From: Mycobacterium kyorinense
GTDB lineage: Bacteria; Actinomycetota; Actinomycetes; Mycobacteriales; Mycobacteriaceae
Length of the DNA stretch: 64,000 nt
Assembly: GCF_002101735.1 (NCBI RefSeq)
Contig: NZ_LQPE01000164.1
Coordinates: 1-64,000 of the forward strand
Direction: 5' to 3'
In this document: positions 42,224-50,100 of the stretch, piece by piece
Position numbering within the stretch: the stretch's first letter is position 1
Layout: each line of letters starts with the position of its first letter
Translations under genes and position numbers: made by a program
The notes under the pieces: generated by a model
What the model was told of the DNA's origin: nothing
Seen by the model: the letters and a program-made list of their open reading frames with translations, nothing else
Databases searched by the model: none

Positions 42224-43251
42224 CCTGGATCCTGCACGTCGACCTCGACCAGTTCCTGGCGTCGGTGGAACTGCGTCGGCACCCTGAATTGGCCGGGTTG
42301 CCAGTCATTGTCGGCGGCAGCGGCGATCCGACCGAACCGCGCAAGGTCGTCACCTGTGCCTCGTACGAGGCGCGCCAGTTCGGGGTGCACGCCGGTATGC
42401 CGCTGCGCACCGCCGCCCGCCAGTGCCCCGATGCCACGTTCCTGCCGTCGGATCCGGCCGCCTACGACGCCGCGTCCGAGCAGGTGATGGGGCTGCTGCG
42501 CGATCTCGGCCACCCGGTGGAGGTGTGGGGCTGGGACGAGGCATTCATAGGCGCCAGCGTCGAAGATCCGGTGGCACTGGCCGAACAGATTCGTGCCGTC
42601 GTCTCCAGTGAAACCGGGCTGTCCTGCTCGGTGGGGATCAGCAACAACAAACAGCGCGCCAAGGTGGCCACCGGCTTCGCCAAACCCGCCGGGATTTACC
42701 AACTCACCGACGCCAACTGGATGTCGGTGATGGGCGATGGGCCGGTCGACGCGCTGTGGGGAGTCGGACCGAAGACCGCGAAAAAGCTTGCCACCCTTGA
42801 CATCACCACGGTCCGCCAGCTCGCGCAGTCCGATGCCGAGTTGCTCACCTCCACGTTCGGCCCGCGGACCGGACTGTGGCTGCTGTTGCTGGCCAACGGG
42901 GGCGGCGACGACGTCGTCAGCGCCGAGCCGTGGGTGCCACGCTCGCGCAGCCACGTCGTCACCTTCCCGCGCGATCTGACCGACCGAGACGAGATGGCCG
43001 CGGCGGTAATCGAATTGGCGCGGCGGACGTTGAGCGAGGTGGTCGCCGAGTCGCGGATCGTCATCCGCGTCGCCGTCACGGTGCGCACCGCGACGTTCTA
43101 CACCCGTACCAAGATCCGCAAGCTGGACGCCCCCACGGTCAACGCCGACACCGTCGTCGCCGCCGCACTGTATGTGTTGAACCTGTTCGAGCTGGACCGC
43201 CCGGTTCGCCTGCTCGGCGTGCGACTGGAACTGCAGATGCCGCTAGCGTGA
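42220..43251 (+). CDS. dinB2: Y-family DNA polymerase, DinB2 type
   Basis: A translesion polymerase of 343 residues. HVDLDQFLASVEL carries the first metal aspartates (Asp8, Asp10). WGWDEAFIG is the second catalytic block. The thumb, helix-hairpin and little-finger domains follow (ALWGVGPKTAKKL; RSRSHVVTFPRD). The steric-gate position, normally Phe or Tyr, is Leu13; in mycobacterial DinB2 this leucine is known to let ribonucleotides in. There is no recognisable beta-clamp peptide at the C-terminus (LGVRLELQMPLA). ATG 42220 overlaps the TetR stop. Confidence 0.92.
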   Translation: MTWILHVDLDQFLASVELRRHPELAGLPVIVGGSGDPTEPRKVVTCASYEARQFGVHAGMPLRTAARQCPDATFLPSDPAAYDAASEQVMGLLRDLGHPVEVWGWDEAFIGASVEDPVALAEQIRAVVSSETGLSCSVGISNNKQRAKVATGFAKPAGIYQLTDANWMSVMGDGPVDALWGVGPKTAKKLATLDITTVRQLAQSDAELLTSTFGPRTGLWLLLLANGGGDDVVSAEPWVPRSRSHVVTFPRDLTDRDEMAAAVIELARRTLSEVVAESRIVIRVAVTVRTATFYTRTKIRKLDAPTVNADTVVAAALYVLNLFELDRPVRLLGVRLELQMPLA

Positions 43252-44100
43252 CAACGCCTTTTGGCGCAGCGCCGTCGTGAAGAACACGTTGACCTGACGC
43301 ATCGCCACGCTGTAGGGCCACCACGCCAGCCGCTTGAACGCATAGAGTGCACGGATGTCCGCCGAGGTGTAGATCAGGTAGCGGTTCTTGGCGACGCCGG
43401 CCAGGATCTTCTCGGCCGCCTTCTCCGGAGTGACGGCATGACCGCTGAAGCGGTTGATCCACCGCTGCACATTGGGGTCCTCGCGATCGACGCCGGCGAT
43501 CTCGACGGTGTTGACCAACGGGGTGTTGACCGCGCCGGGCACCACCACCGACACCCCGATGCGATGCCGGGCCAGATCGAAACGAAGCACCTCCGACACC
43601 CCGCGCAGCCCGTATTTGCTTGCGCTGTAAGCGGCATGCCACGGCAGCGCGACCAGTCCGGCCGCCGACGACACGTTGACCAAATGGCCACCACGGCCGG
43701 CCGCGACCATCGGTGGGATGAACGTCTCGATGACGTGGATCGGGCCCATCAGGTTGATCGCGACCATCTTGCTCCACTGCTCGTGGCTGAGCTGGTCGAC
43801 GGTTCCCCACGCCGACACCCCGGCGATGTTCATCACGATGTCCATGCTCGAGTGGCGGCTATGGATATCGGCGGCGAAGGAGGCGACCTGCTCGTAGTCG
43901 GCGATATCCAGTGCCCGGTGCTCGGGCACGTCGGCGCCCAGCGCGCGGGCGTCGGCCACGGTTTCCGCCAGACCCTCGGCGTTGCGGTCGGTCAGATACA
44001 GCTCGGCGCCCTGGGCGGCCAGCCGTAACGCCGTCGCGCGGCCGATGCCGCTGGCCGCACCGGTGAGAAAGCATTTCTTGCCCGCATAGGTCGTCGCCAT
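43243..44100 (-). CDS. Short-chain dehydrogenase (Rv3057c-like)
   Basis: A 285-residue classical SDR: GAASGIG cofactor loop near residues 14-20, NIAG, catalytic Ser in VNVSSAAGLV, and YSASKYG (Tyr-x-x-x-Lys). The C-terminus has aromatic segments (KRLAWWPYSVAM) that may associate with membranes. Substrate unknown. I start at ATG 44100; the open frame to 44229 overlaps the TetR gene. It converges with dinB2 (9-bp overlap). Confidence 0.86.
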   Translation of the reverse strand: MATTYAGKKCFLTGAASGIGRATALRLAAQGAELYLTDRNAEGLAETVADARALGADVPEHRALDIADYEQVASFAADIHSRHSSMDIVMNIAGVSAWGTVDQLSHEQWSKMVAINLMGPIHVIETFIPPMVAAGRGGHLVNVSSAAGLVALPWHAAYSASKYGLRGVSEVLRFDLARHRIGVSVVVPGAVNTPLVNTVEIAGVDREDPNVQRWINRFSGHAVTPEKAAEKILAGVAKNRYLIYTSADIRALYAFKRLAWWPYSVAMRQVNVFFTTALRQKALSR

Positions 44101-44125
44101 GGCGGAGACGATAGCGCCGGTAACG

Positions 44126-44791
44126 TCAGCGGCCCGTCGACCCGCCCCACAAGGCATGCAGCCATAACTGCTCGAGCACGCGGATCCCGCGCTGCACATC
44201 GCCGTCGGGCCCCAGGTAGGCGCTGTCACCGGAGAGCATCTGCGCGGTGGTGACCGACAGCGTGCGGACCAGCGCCGGGATGTCGTCGCTGATCGGGTGC
44301 GCGGTACCGGCTTTCAGCTCGTCCTCGACGACGCCGATGATCTGCTCGATCACGCCATTGACCTGCTGATCGAGAAGCTCGCGGATCTCCGCATCGGTGT
44401 TGCGCGCGACGTTGCACGCCGACATCACCGGGTCGTTGTGGGCGTACACGGCGGCGGCGCTGCCGACCATCCGCTTGGCGAAGGCGGCCGGCGACTCGTC
44501 GGGCCCGCGCGGGGCGAAGTAGTGCGTGAGCTCTTCGAGCTCGTGGGTGGCCTCGGCCAGAATCTGGGCCAGCACAGAGTATTTCGAGTCGAAGTAGAAG
44601 TAGAAGCCCGATCGCGCGACCCCGGCGCGGTCGCTGATGGTGCTGACCGACAACTCGGCGAACGGCTTCTCTTCCAGCAGCTCGCGGACCGCCTGCACGA
44701 TCGCCTGGCGCTGCCGGTCTCCGCGCTTGGTCGGGGCCGACAGCGCTGGAGCCTGGTCGGCGCGTCGCCGGGCGGTCGGCTGGGTGCTCAC
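44126..44791 (-). CDS. TetR family regulator (Rv3058c-like)
   Basis: A 221-residue regulator. HTH: AIVQAVRELLEEKPFAELSV then DRAGVARSGFYFYFDSKYSV, about residues 30-75. GTG 44791 gives the usual N-terminus. The frame is open far upstream only because it runs antisense to cyp136. It is divergent from the first cyp136 copy, and the palindrome at 44824-44845 between them is its probable operator. Confidence 0.85.
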   Translation of the reverse strand: MSTQPTARRRADQAPALSAPTKRGDRQRQAIVQAVRELLEEKPFAELSVSTISDRAGVARSGFYFYFDSKYSVLAQILAEATHELEELTHYFAPRGPDESPAAFAKRMVGSAAAVYAHNDPVMSACNVARNTDAEIRELLDQQVNGVIEQIIGVVEDELKAGTAHPISDDIPALVRTLSVTTAQMLSGDSAYLGPDGDVQRGIRVLEQLWLHALWGGSTGR

Positions 44792-44823
44792 AGTTCGACC
44801 TTGCACCACACCAGAAGAAAACG

Positions 44824-44845
44824 AAACTTGACAGCCGTCAAGCCC
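44824..44845. promoter_or_regulatory. Operator copy 1 (tetR-cyp136 intergenic)
   Basis: AAACTTGAC-AGCC-GTCAAGCCC: six of nine arm positions pair. The same 9-bp left arm and spacer recur in a perfect version at 46473. A second conserved block, GTGACGGCGGCCAC, follows at 44866-44879. Confidence 0.65.
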
Positions 44846-44899
44846 GTCCTGAGGATGGGGTTTTAGTGACGGCGGCCACAATCTCCAAAAGGAGCGTCG

Positions 44900-46378
44900 A
44901 TGGCGACCATCAGCACCCCGCACTACCTGCTCGACCAAGCCAAGCGCCGGTTGACGCCGTCGTTCAACAATTTTCCCGGCATGGCCGCCGTCGAGCGGAA
45001 ACTGCGCAACACCGAGTTCCCGCCGAAAACGCTCGCCGATCCGCCGCCGGGCAGCGGGCTCAAGCCCGTGATGGGCGACGCCGGGCTGCCGATCCTCGGC
45101 CACATCATCGAGATGCTGCGCGGCGGGCCCGACTATCTGATGTTCCTGTACCACACCAGAGGGCCGCTGATATTCGGCGATTCGCCGGTCCTGCCGGGGG
45201 TCGCGGCGCTGGGCCCCGACGCCGCCCAAATCATCTACTCCAACCGCAACAAGGACTATTCCCAACAAGGTTGGGTTCCGGTGATCGGGCCGTTCTTTCA
45301 CCGCGGCCTGATGCTGCTCGACTTCGAAGAGCACATGTTCCACCGGAGGATCCTGCAGGAAGCCTTCGTCCGCTCTCGCCTGGTCGGCTATGTCGAGCAG
45401 ATGGATCAGGTTGTGTCCCAGGTTGTTTCGAACAACTGGGTGGCCAACGACGCGCGCTTCCTGCTTTACCCCGCGATGAAAGAGCTCACACTCGACATCG
45501 CCTCGATGGTGTTCATGGGCCACGAACCGGGCACCGACCGCGAGCTGGTCACCAAGGTGAACAAGGCCTTCACGATCACCACCCGCGCCGGCAACGCGAT
45601 CATCCGCACTCCCGTGCCGCCGTTCACCTGGTGGCGTGGCCTCAAAGCCCGGCAACTGCTGGAGGATTACTTCGCCGCCCGCGTCAAGGAACGGCGCGGC
45701 AAAGAGGGCAACGACCTGCTGACGGTGCTGTGCCAGACCGAGGACGAGGACGGCAACAGCTTTTCCGACGAGGACATCGTCAACCACATGATCTTTTTGA
45801 TGATGGCCGCCCACGACACCTCGACGTCGACCGCGACCACGATGGCCTACCACCTGGCCGCCCACCCCGAATGGCAGCAGCGCTGCCGCGACGAATCGGA
45901 CCGCCTCGGCGACGGCCCGCTCGATATCGAATCGCTGGAGAAGCTGGAGTCGCTCGACTTGGTGATGAACGAGTCGATTCGGTTGGTGACGCCCGTGCAG
46001 TGGGCCATGCGCCAAACCGTGCGCTACACCGACCTGCTCGGCTACTACCTGCCCAAAGGCACCAACGTCATTGCCTACCCCGGGATGAACCATCGGCTGC
46101 CGGAGCTCTGGACGGATCCGATGAAGTTCGACCCGGAGCGATTCACCGAACCGCGCTGCGAGCACAAGCGGCACCGCTACGCGTTCACACCATTCGGCGG
46201 CGGCGCGCACAAGTGCATCGGAATGGTGTTCGGGCAGTTGGAGATCAAGACGATCCTGCACCGGCTGCTGCGCCGCTACCGGCTGGAACTGCCGCGTCCC
46301 GAATACGAGGCGAAGTGGGATTACGCCGGCATGCCGGTGCCGGTCGACGGCATGCCGATCATGCTGCGTCCGCTGTAG
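44900..46378 (+). CDS. Cytochrome P450, CYP136 family, copy 1
   Basis: A 492-residue P450. I-helix AAHDTSTST; K-helix NESIR (ExxR); haem-binding loop FGGGAHKCIG with the Cys thiolate. No membrane anchor is obvious. It would hydroxylate a lipid, sterol or terpenoid with ferredoxin-supplied electrons. AAAAGGAG lies 6 bp before ATG 44900. It resembles Rv3059 (cyp136) and is a close paralogue of the next gene: the first 17 residues are identical, and GLKPVMGD, GHEPGTD and ELTLDIASMVFM are shared. Confidence 0.88.
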   Translation: MATISTPHYLLDQAKRRLTPSFNNFPGMAAVERKLRNTEFPPKTLADPPPGSGLKPVMGDAGLPILGHIIEMLRGGPDYLMFLYHTRGPLIFGDSPVLPGVAALGPDAAQIIYSNRNKDYSQQGWVPVIGPFFHRGLMLLDFEEHMFHRRILQEAFVRSRLVGYVEQMDQVVSQVVSNNWVANDARFLLYPAMKELTLDIASMVFMGHEPGTDRELVTKVNKAFTITTRAGNAIIRTPVPPFTWWRGLKARQLLEDYFAARVKERRGKEGNDLLTVLCQTEDEDGNSFSDEDIVNHMIFLMMAAHDTSTSTATTMAYHLAAHPEWQQRCRDESDRLGDGPLDIESLEKLESLDLVMNESIRLVTPVQWAMRQTVRYTDLLGYYLPKGTNVIAYPGMNHRLPELWTDPMKFDPERFTEPRCEHKRHRYAFTPFGGGAHKCIGMVFGQLEIKTILHRLLRRYRLELPRPEYEAKWDYAGMPVPVDGMPIMLRPL

Positions 46379-46400
46379 CTTCGCGCGCCCACCCCTCAGC

Positions 46401-46461
46401 GCCGACTGTGCGGTTTCATACGCGACGCGCCGACGCGGGCGGATGAATTCGCACAGTCGGC
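46401..46461. repeat. Inverted repeat between the two cyp136 copies
   Basis: GCCGACTGTGCG (46401-46412) pairs perfectly with CGCACAGTCGGC (46450-46461). The layout and interior resemble the element at 36457-36514. It may stop transcription from copy 1 before the second operator. Confidence 0.55.
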
Positions 46462-46472
46462 CAGCGCCGTGG

Positions 46473-46494
46473 AAACTTGACAGCCGTCAAGTTT
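46473..46494. promoter_or_regulatory. Operator copy 2, perfect palindrome upstream of second cyp136
   Basis: AAACTTGAC-AGCC-GTCAAGTTT, 9-bp perfect arms. GTGACGGCTGCCAC follows at 46515-46528, as in copy 1. The whole promoter region was therefore duplicated with the gene. Confidence 0.75.
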
Positions 46495-46546
46495 CGCCGT
46501 CAGGATGGGGTTCAGTGACGGCTGCCACAACCGGTAAGGAGCCTCG

Positions 46547-48022
46547 ATGGCGACCATCAGCACCCCGCACTACCTGCTCGACCAGGCCAAGCGTCGCCTG
46601 ACGCCCACGGTGAACACCATCCCCGGGCTGGGGATGATAGAGAAGCGGCTGCTGGAGGTCGACTGGAAGCCCAAGAAACTCGCCGAGCCGCCGCCGGGCA
46701 GTGGGTTAAAGCCGGTCATGGGCGATTCCGGGCTGCCGATCCTGGGCCACATCATCGAGTTGTTCCGCGAAGGCCCCGATTTCCCGCTGCACCTCTACCA
46801 GACCCGCGGGCCGGTCTGCTTTGCCGACTCGCCGATCCTGCCGTCGATCGTCGCGCTGGGTCCCGACGCCACCCAGGCCATCTTCTCCAACCGCAACAAG
46901 GACTTTTCGCAGAAGGGCTGGCACCCGGTGATCGGCCCGTTCTTCAACCGGGGCCTGATGATGCTCGACTTCGACGAGCATCTCTACCACCGACGCATCA
47001 TGCAGGAGGCCTTCACCCGGCCCCGGCTGGCCGGTTACGTCGAGCACATCGACCGGGTGGCGACGGCGGTGGTGGCCGACTGGCCGACCAACGACGCACG
47101 CTTCCTGTTCCACCCGGCGATGAAGGAGCTCACCCTCGACATCGCCTCGATGGTGTTCATGGGCCACGAACCGGGCACCGACCACGAGCTGGTCACCAAG
47201 GTGAACAAGGCGTTCACCACGACGACCCGCGCCGGCGGCGCGATCATCCGCACCAGCGTCCCGCCGTTCAAGTGGTGGCAAGGACTTCGGGCCCGCAAGG
47301 TGCTCGAGGACTACTTCACCAAACGGGTCGCCGAGCGCCGCAACGCCGAGGGCAACGACATGCTCACGGTGCTGTGCCACACCGAGGACGAGGACGGCAA
47401 CAGCTTCACCGACGAGGACATCGTCAACCACATGATCTTTTTGATGATGGCCGCCCACGACACCTCGACGTCGACGACCACGACGATGGCCTACAACCTC
47501 GCCGCCCACCCCGAATGGCAGGACCGCTGCCGCGACGAATCGGACCGCCTCGGTGACGGCCCGCTCGACATCGAGGCGCTCGAGAAGCTGGAGACGTTGG
47601 ATCTGGTGATGGACGAGTCGCTGCGGCTGGTGACGCCGCTGCCGTTCAACATGCGCCAGACCCTGCGGGACACCGACCTGCTGGGCTACTACGTGCCGGC
47701 CGGCACCAATGTGGTGACCTGGCCGGGGATGAACCACTGGCTGCCCGAGCTGTGGACCGAACCGCGCAAGTTCGACCCGGAGCGGTTCACCGAACCGCGC
47801 AGCGAGCACAAGAAGCACCGCTACGCGTTCGCGCCGTTCGGCGGTGGGGCGCACAAGTGCATCGGGATGGTGTTCGGCCGGCTCGAGGTCAAGACCGTCG
47901 TGCACCGGCTGCTGCGCCGTTACCGGCTGGAGCTGCCGCGGCCCGGCTACCAGCCACGCTGGGACTACGGCGGCATGCCGATCCCGATGGACGGCATGCC
48001 GATCGTGCTGCGCCCGCTCTAA
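46547..48022 (+). CDS. Cytochrome P450, CYP136 family, copy 2
   Basis: A 491-residue paralogue of copy 1 with the same motifs: AAHDTSTST, DESLR (ExxR) and FGGGAHKCIG. Differences cluster near residues 20-45 and 80-120 and in the substrate-recognition-like segment (VTPLPFNMRQ versus VTPVQWAMRQ), which suggests changed substrate preference. TAAGGAG lies 6 bp before ATG 46547. It is under its own operator copy. Confidence 0.88.
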   Translation: MATISTPHYLLDQAKRRLTPTVNTIPGLGMIEKRLLEVDWKPKKLAEPPPGSGLKPVMGDSGLPILGHIIELFREGPDFPLHLYQTRGPVCFADSPILPSIVALGPDATQAIFSNRNKDFSQKGWHPVIGPFFNRGLMMLDFDEHLYHRRIMQEAFTRPRLAGYVEHIDRVATAVVADWPTNDARFLFHPAMKELTLDIASMVFMGHEPGTDHELVTKVNKAFTTTTRAGGAIIRTSVPPFKWWQGLRARKVLEDYFTKRVAERRNAEGNDMLTVLCHTEDEDGNSFTDEDIVNHMIFLMMAAHDTSTSTTTTMAYNLAAHPEWQDRCRDESDRLGDGPLDIEALEKLETLDLVMDESLRLVTPLPFNMRQTLRDTDLLGYYVPAGTNVVTWPGMNHWLPELWTEPRKFDPERFTEPRSEHKKHRYAFAPFGGGAHKCIGMVFGRLEVKTVVHRLLRRYRLELPRPGYQPRWDYGGMPIPMDGMPIVLRPL

Positions 48023-48025
48023 CGG

Positions 48026-48499
48026 CTAGCCATACAGCCGGTTGGCGCAGGCGATGACCGCGCGCAACGCGGACTGCGTCGCGTCGTCCGACCAGCCCAT
48101 CGCCCACTCGGCCCGGGTGCCGTCGCTGCCCCGGATGAACGTGGCAACGTTGTCGTCGGAGCGCAGTTGGTGGAATCGCAGCATTTCCACCGCAATGCCG
48201 TGCTTGTAGAGCATCTCGGTCAAGGCGGCGACCGGGCCCGTCGCGGTCGCCGTCACGGTCTCGATGGAGTCGCCGAAGCCGAGCGTGGCCCGAAAGGTGC
48301 GGGCCTGGGGTCCCAGCCGGGTGGCCGGCCGCTCGGCGTCGGCACATTCCCACTGGCCCAGCCGCACCGGGCCGGTGCTGGGTGCATAGGTGGCGGTGAA
48401 GCGGCTCCACGACATGGTCTCGGCGTCCTCCCGGAGTCCGCCCGGCAGCGAGACGGGCGCAACGTCGATGCAGGTCGTACGTGGTTCGGGGATTGCCAT
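48026..48499 (-). CDS. Stand-alone LeuA-regulatory-domain-like protein
   Basis: A 157-residue soluble protein. From about residue 68 the pattern FRATLGFGDSIETVTATATG, PVAALTEMLYKHGIAV and a C-terminal SALRAVIACANRL resembles the dimerised allosteric domain of 2-isopropylmalate synthase, without any catalytic barrel. It could be an amino-acid or metabolite sensor, or a partner of LeuA or homocitrate-synthase-like enzymes. The first 65 residues show no match I recognise. It is convergent with cyp136 copy 2. Confidence 0.6.
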   Translation of the reverse strand: MAIPEPRTTCIDVAPVSLPGGLREDAETMSWSRFTATYAPSTGPVRLGQWECADAERPATRLGPQARTFRATLGFGDSIETVTATATGPVAALTEMLYKHGIAVEMLRFHQLRSDDNVATFIRGSDGTRAEWAMGWSDDATQSALRAVIACANRLYG

Positions 48500-48537
48500 G
48501 TGCGGTCTTCTCTGGTCTCAAAGGGAGCGACCGACGG

Positions 48538-48606
48538 GTAGTAGCTTCCGACCCACAGCGGGGGGTCGGTCTTGGATCAGACCCCGCTGCGGGTACTGGC
48601 TACTAC
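48538..48606. repeat. Nested inverted repeats between DUF302 and LeuA-like genes
   Basis: Outer arms GTAGTAGC (48538-48545) and GCTACTAC (48599-48606) enclose an inner imperfect pair: CAGCGGGGGGTC (48556-48567) and GACCCCGCTG (48580-48589). It may be a terminator for the DUF302 gene or a processed leader. Confidence 0.45.
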
Positions 48607-48664
48607 GAGAAGATGCTGCACGATCGCCGAGACTAGTCGCTGGCGCGGGACCGCTGCAAGTTCA

Positions 48665-49072
48665 TTACACGGGCTGGCCGGACACCTCTTGGAGAGCCTC
48701 CCGCAGCAATCCGGCCACCGCGTCGGCGATGTCGTCGAGCCCGGGCTCCTTGGTCACGTCCACCATCAGCCGCGGGTCCATCGCGTCGACGATGATCGTC
48801 TCCGGCGCGTCCGGATCGCGGCGCACCACCACATTGCACGGCAGCAGCACCCCGATCTGCCGGAAGGCGTTGACGGCCTGATGGGCGAACTGCGGGTTGC
48901 AGGCGCCCAGGATCAGGTAGTCCTCCATGTCCTCGCCGAGCTTGGCTTTCAGCGTCGCCTTCACGTCGATTTCGCTGAGGACGCCAAATCCCTTCTGCGC
49001 CAGTGCTTCCCGGGTACGGGCGACCGCGTCGTCGAATGAGGTGTGCAGGGTGGTCGAGAGCGCGATGCTCAT
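48665..49072 (-). CDS. DUF302 family protein
   Basis: A 135-residue soluble protein of the DUF302 fold (SFDDAVARTREALAQKGFGV, ILGACNPQFAHQAV, LLPCNVVVRRDP). Conserved Cys in ACNP and PCNV could bind a metal or haem; some family members do. I start at ATG 49072 (GAGGGG upstream); the frame is open to 49717 antisense to the sensor gene. It follows that sensor by 17 bp, so they probably form one transcript. Confidence 0.8.
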   Translation of the reverse strand: MSIALSTTLHTSFDDAVARTREALAQKGFGVLSEIDVKATLKAKLGEDMEDYLILGACNPQFAHQAVNAFRQIGVLLPCNVVVRRDPDAPETIIVDAMDPRLMVDVTKEPGLDDIADAVAGLLREALQEVSGQPV

Positions 49073-49089
49073 GGCCGACCCCTCTCTTC

Positions 49090-50034
49090 TCAGCCCAGTC
49101 GAAGGTAGGCCTGGATCGTCGTTGCGGTGGCGGTGGCGTGGGTGCGCACCAGGTCCGCGACCGTGTTGACCAGAAACAACCCACGGCCGGTGAGGGCGTC
49201 GGCGGTCGGCGCGCGGCGTCCGGCCAGCGGATCGTCGAGCCGACCCGCGTCGCTGGCCTCGCAGACGATATGGCCGTTGTACTGCCAGAAGGCCAGCCGG
49301 CAGACGCCTCCGGTGTGCTGCAGGCTGTTGGTGGCCAGCTCGGTGGCGATCAGCTGCAAGCTCGCGATGCCCTCGGGCGACAGACCCAGCCACCGCGCGT
49401 AGCGGGCGGCGAACGACCGCGCCGCGCTCAGATCTGCCAACTCTCGCACCGTGTAGGTGACGGCCATCGCGTCGCTGGGCAGCGGCAGGTTGTGGCGGGC
49501 CAGGGCGTCGTCGGGCGCATAGTCGGCGTTGTGGTCTGCCGTGCCGTCCCGCCATAGCAGCGGGTGGGTGCGACGCGCGTCGGCGAGAACATCCTGGTCG
49601 AGCCCGGCGGCGTCGTAGGGGCACAGCGCCGTCACCTCGCGGTCGGCGAAAAGCGTGTTGGCCAACGCCTCGTTCTCGACGCAGCCGGGGTATTCGTCGG
49701 CGCTGCGGCCGGGCCACACCGGCTCGCCGACCATGCGCACCCGCCGATCGCGGTGCTTCTCGGCGAAGGTGCTCATCGCGCCCATCGCGCGGGCGGGGTT
49801 GCGCCCGACGTCGGCCATGTCGGCCATCGTCATGTCCGCGCAGGCATCGCCCAATCCGTCGCGAAGCAAGCCCAGGTGCCCCGCGGGGGCGGCCACCAAT
49901 ACCGGCTCGCTGTTGCGCAATCCGTCGAGAATGAACGGCACTACCCCAGCGAGGTATTCGCGCTCGCCGCGGTAGAACAGCGCCGAGTGCATGAAGCCCG
50001 CCGAGTCGACGCGTGGCTGATGCACAATTGCCAC
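49090..50034 (-). CDS. MEDS-HATPase sensory/anti-sigma-type protein
   Basis: A 314-residue protein. The N-terminal half (FMHSALFYRGEREYLAGVVP through VTALCPYDAAGL, residues 14-170) resembles the MEDS/DcmR sensory domain. The C-terminal half (residues 190-314) is a GHKL ATPase with the N-box ATELATNSLQHTGG and ALTGRGLFLVN, like anti-sigma-factor serine kinases. It has no phospho-accepting His domain. Likely a stress or redox sensor acting on a sigma-factor pathway. Confidence 0.8.
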   Translation of the reverse strand: MAIVHQPRVDSAGFMHSALFYRGEREYLAGVVPFILDGLRNSEPVLVAAPAGHLGLLRDGLGDACADMTMADMADVGRNPARAMGAMSTFAEKHRDRRVRMVGEPVWPGRSADEYPGCVENEALANTLFADREVTALCPYDAAGLDQDVLADARRTHPLLWRDGTADHNADYAPDDALARHNLPLPSDAMAVTYTVRELADLSAARSFAARYARWLGLSPEGIASLQLIATELATNSLQHTGGVCRLAFWQYNGHIVCEASDAGRLDDPLAGRRAPTADALTGRGLFLVNTVADLVRTHATATATTIQAYLRLG

Positions 50035-50100
50035 CTCGATCGCGTTGCCGGGACCCCCAACGGGGCTGAGACTACCCGGCTCCCCTGCCGTGATAAACCG

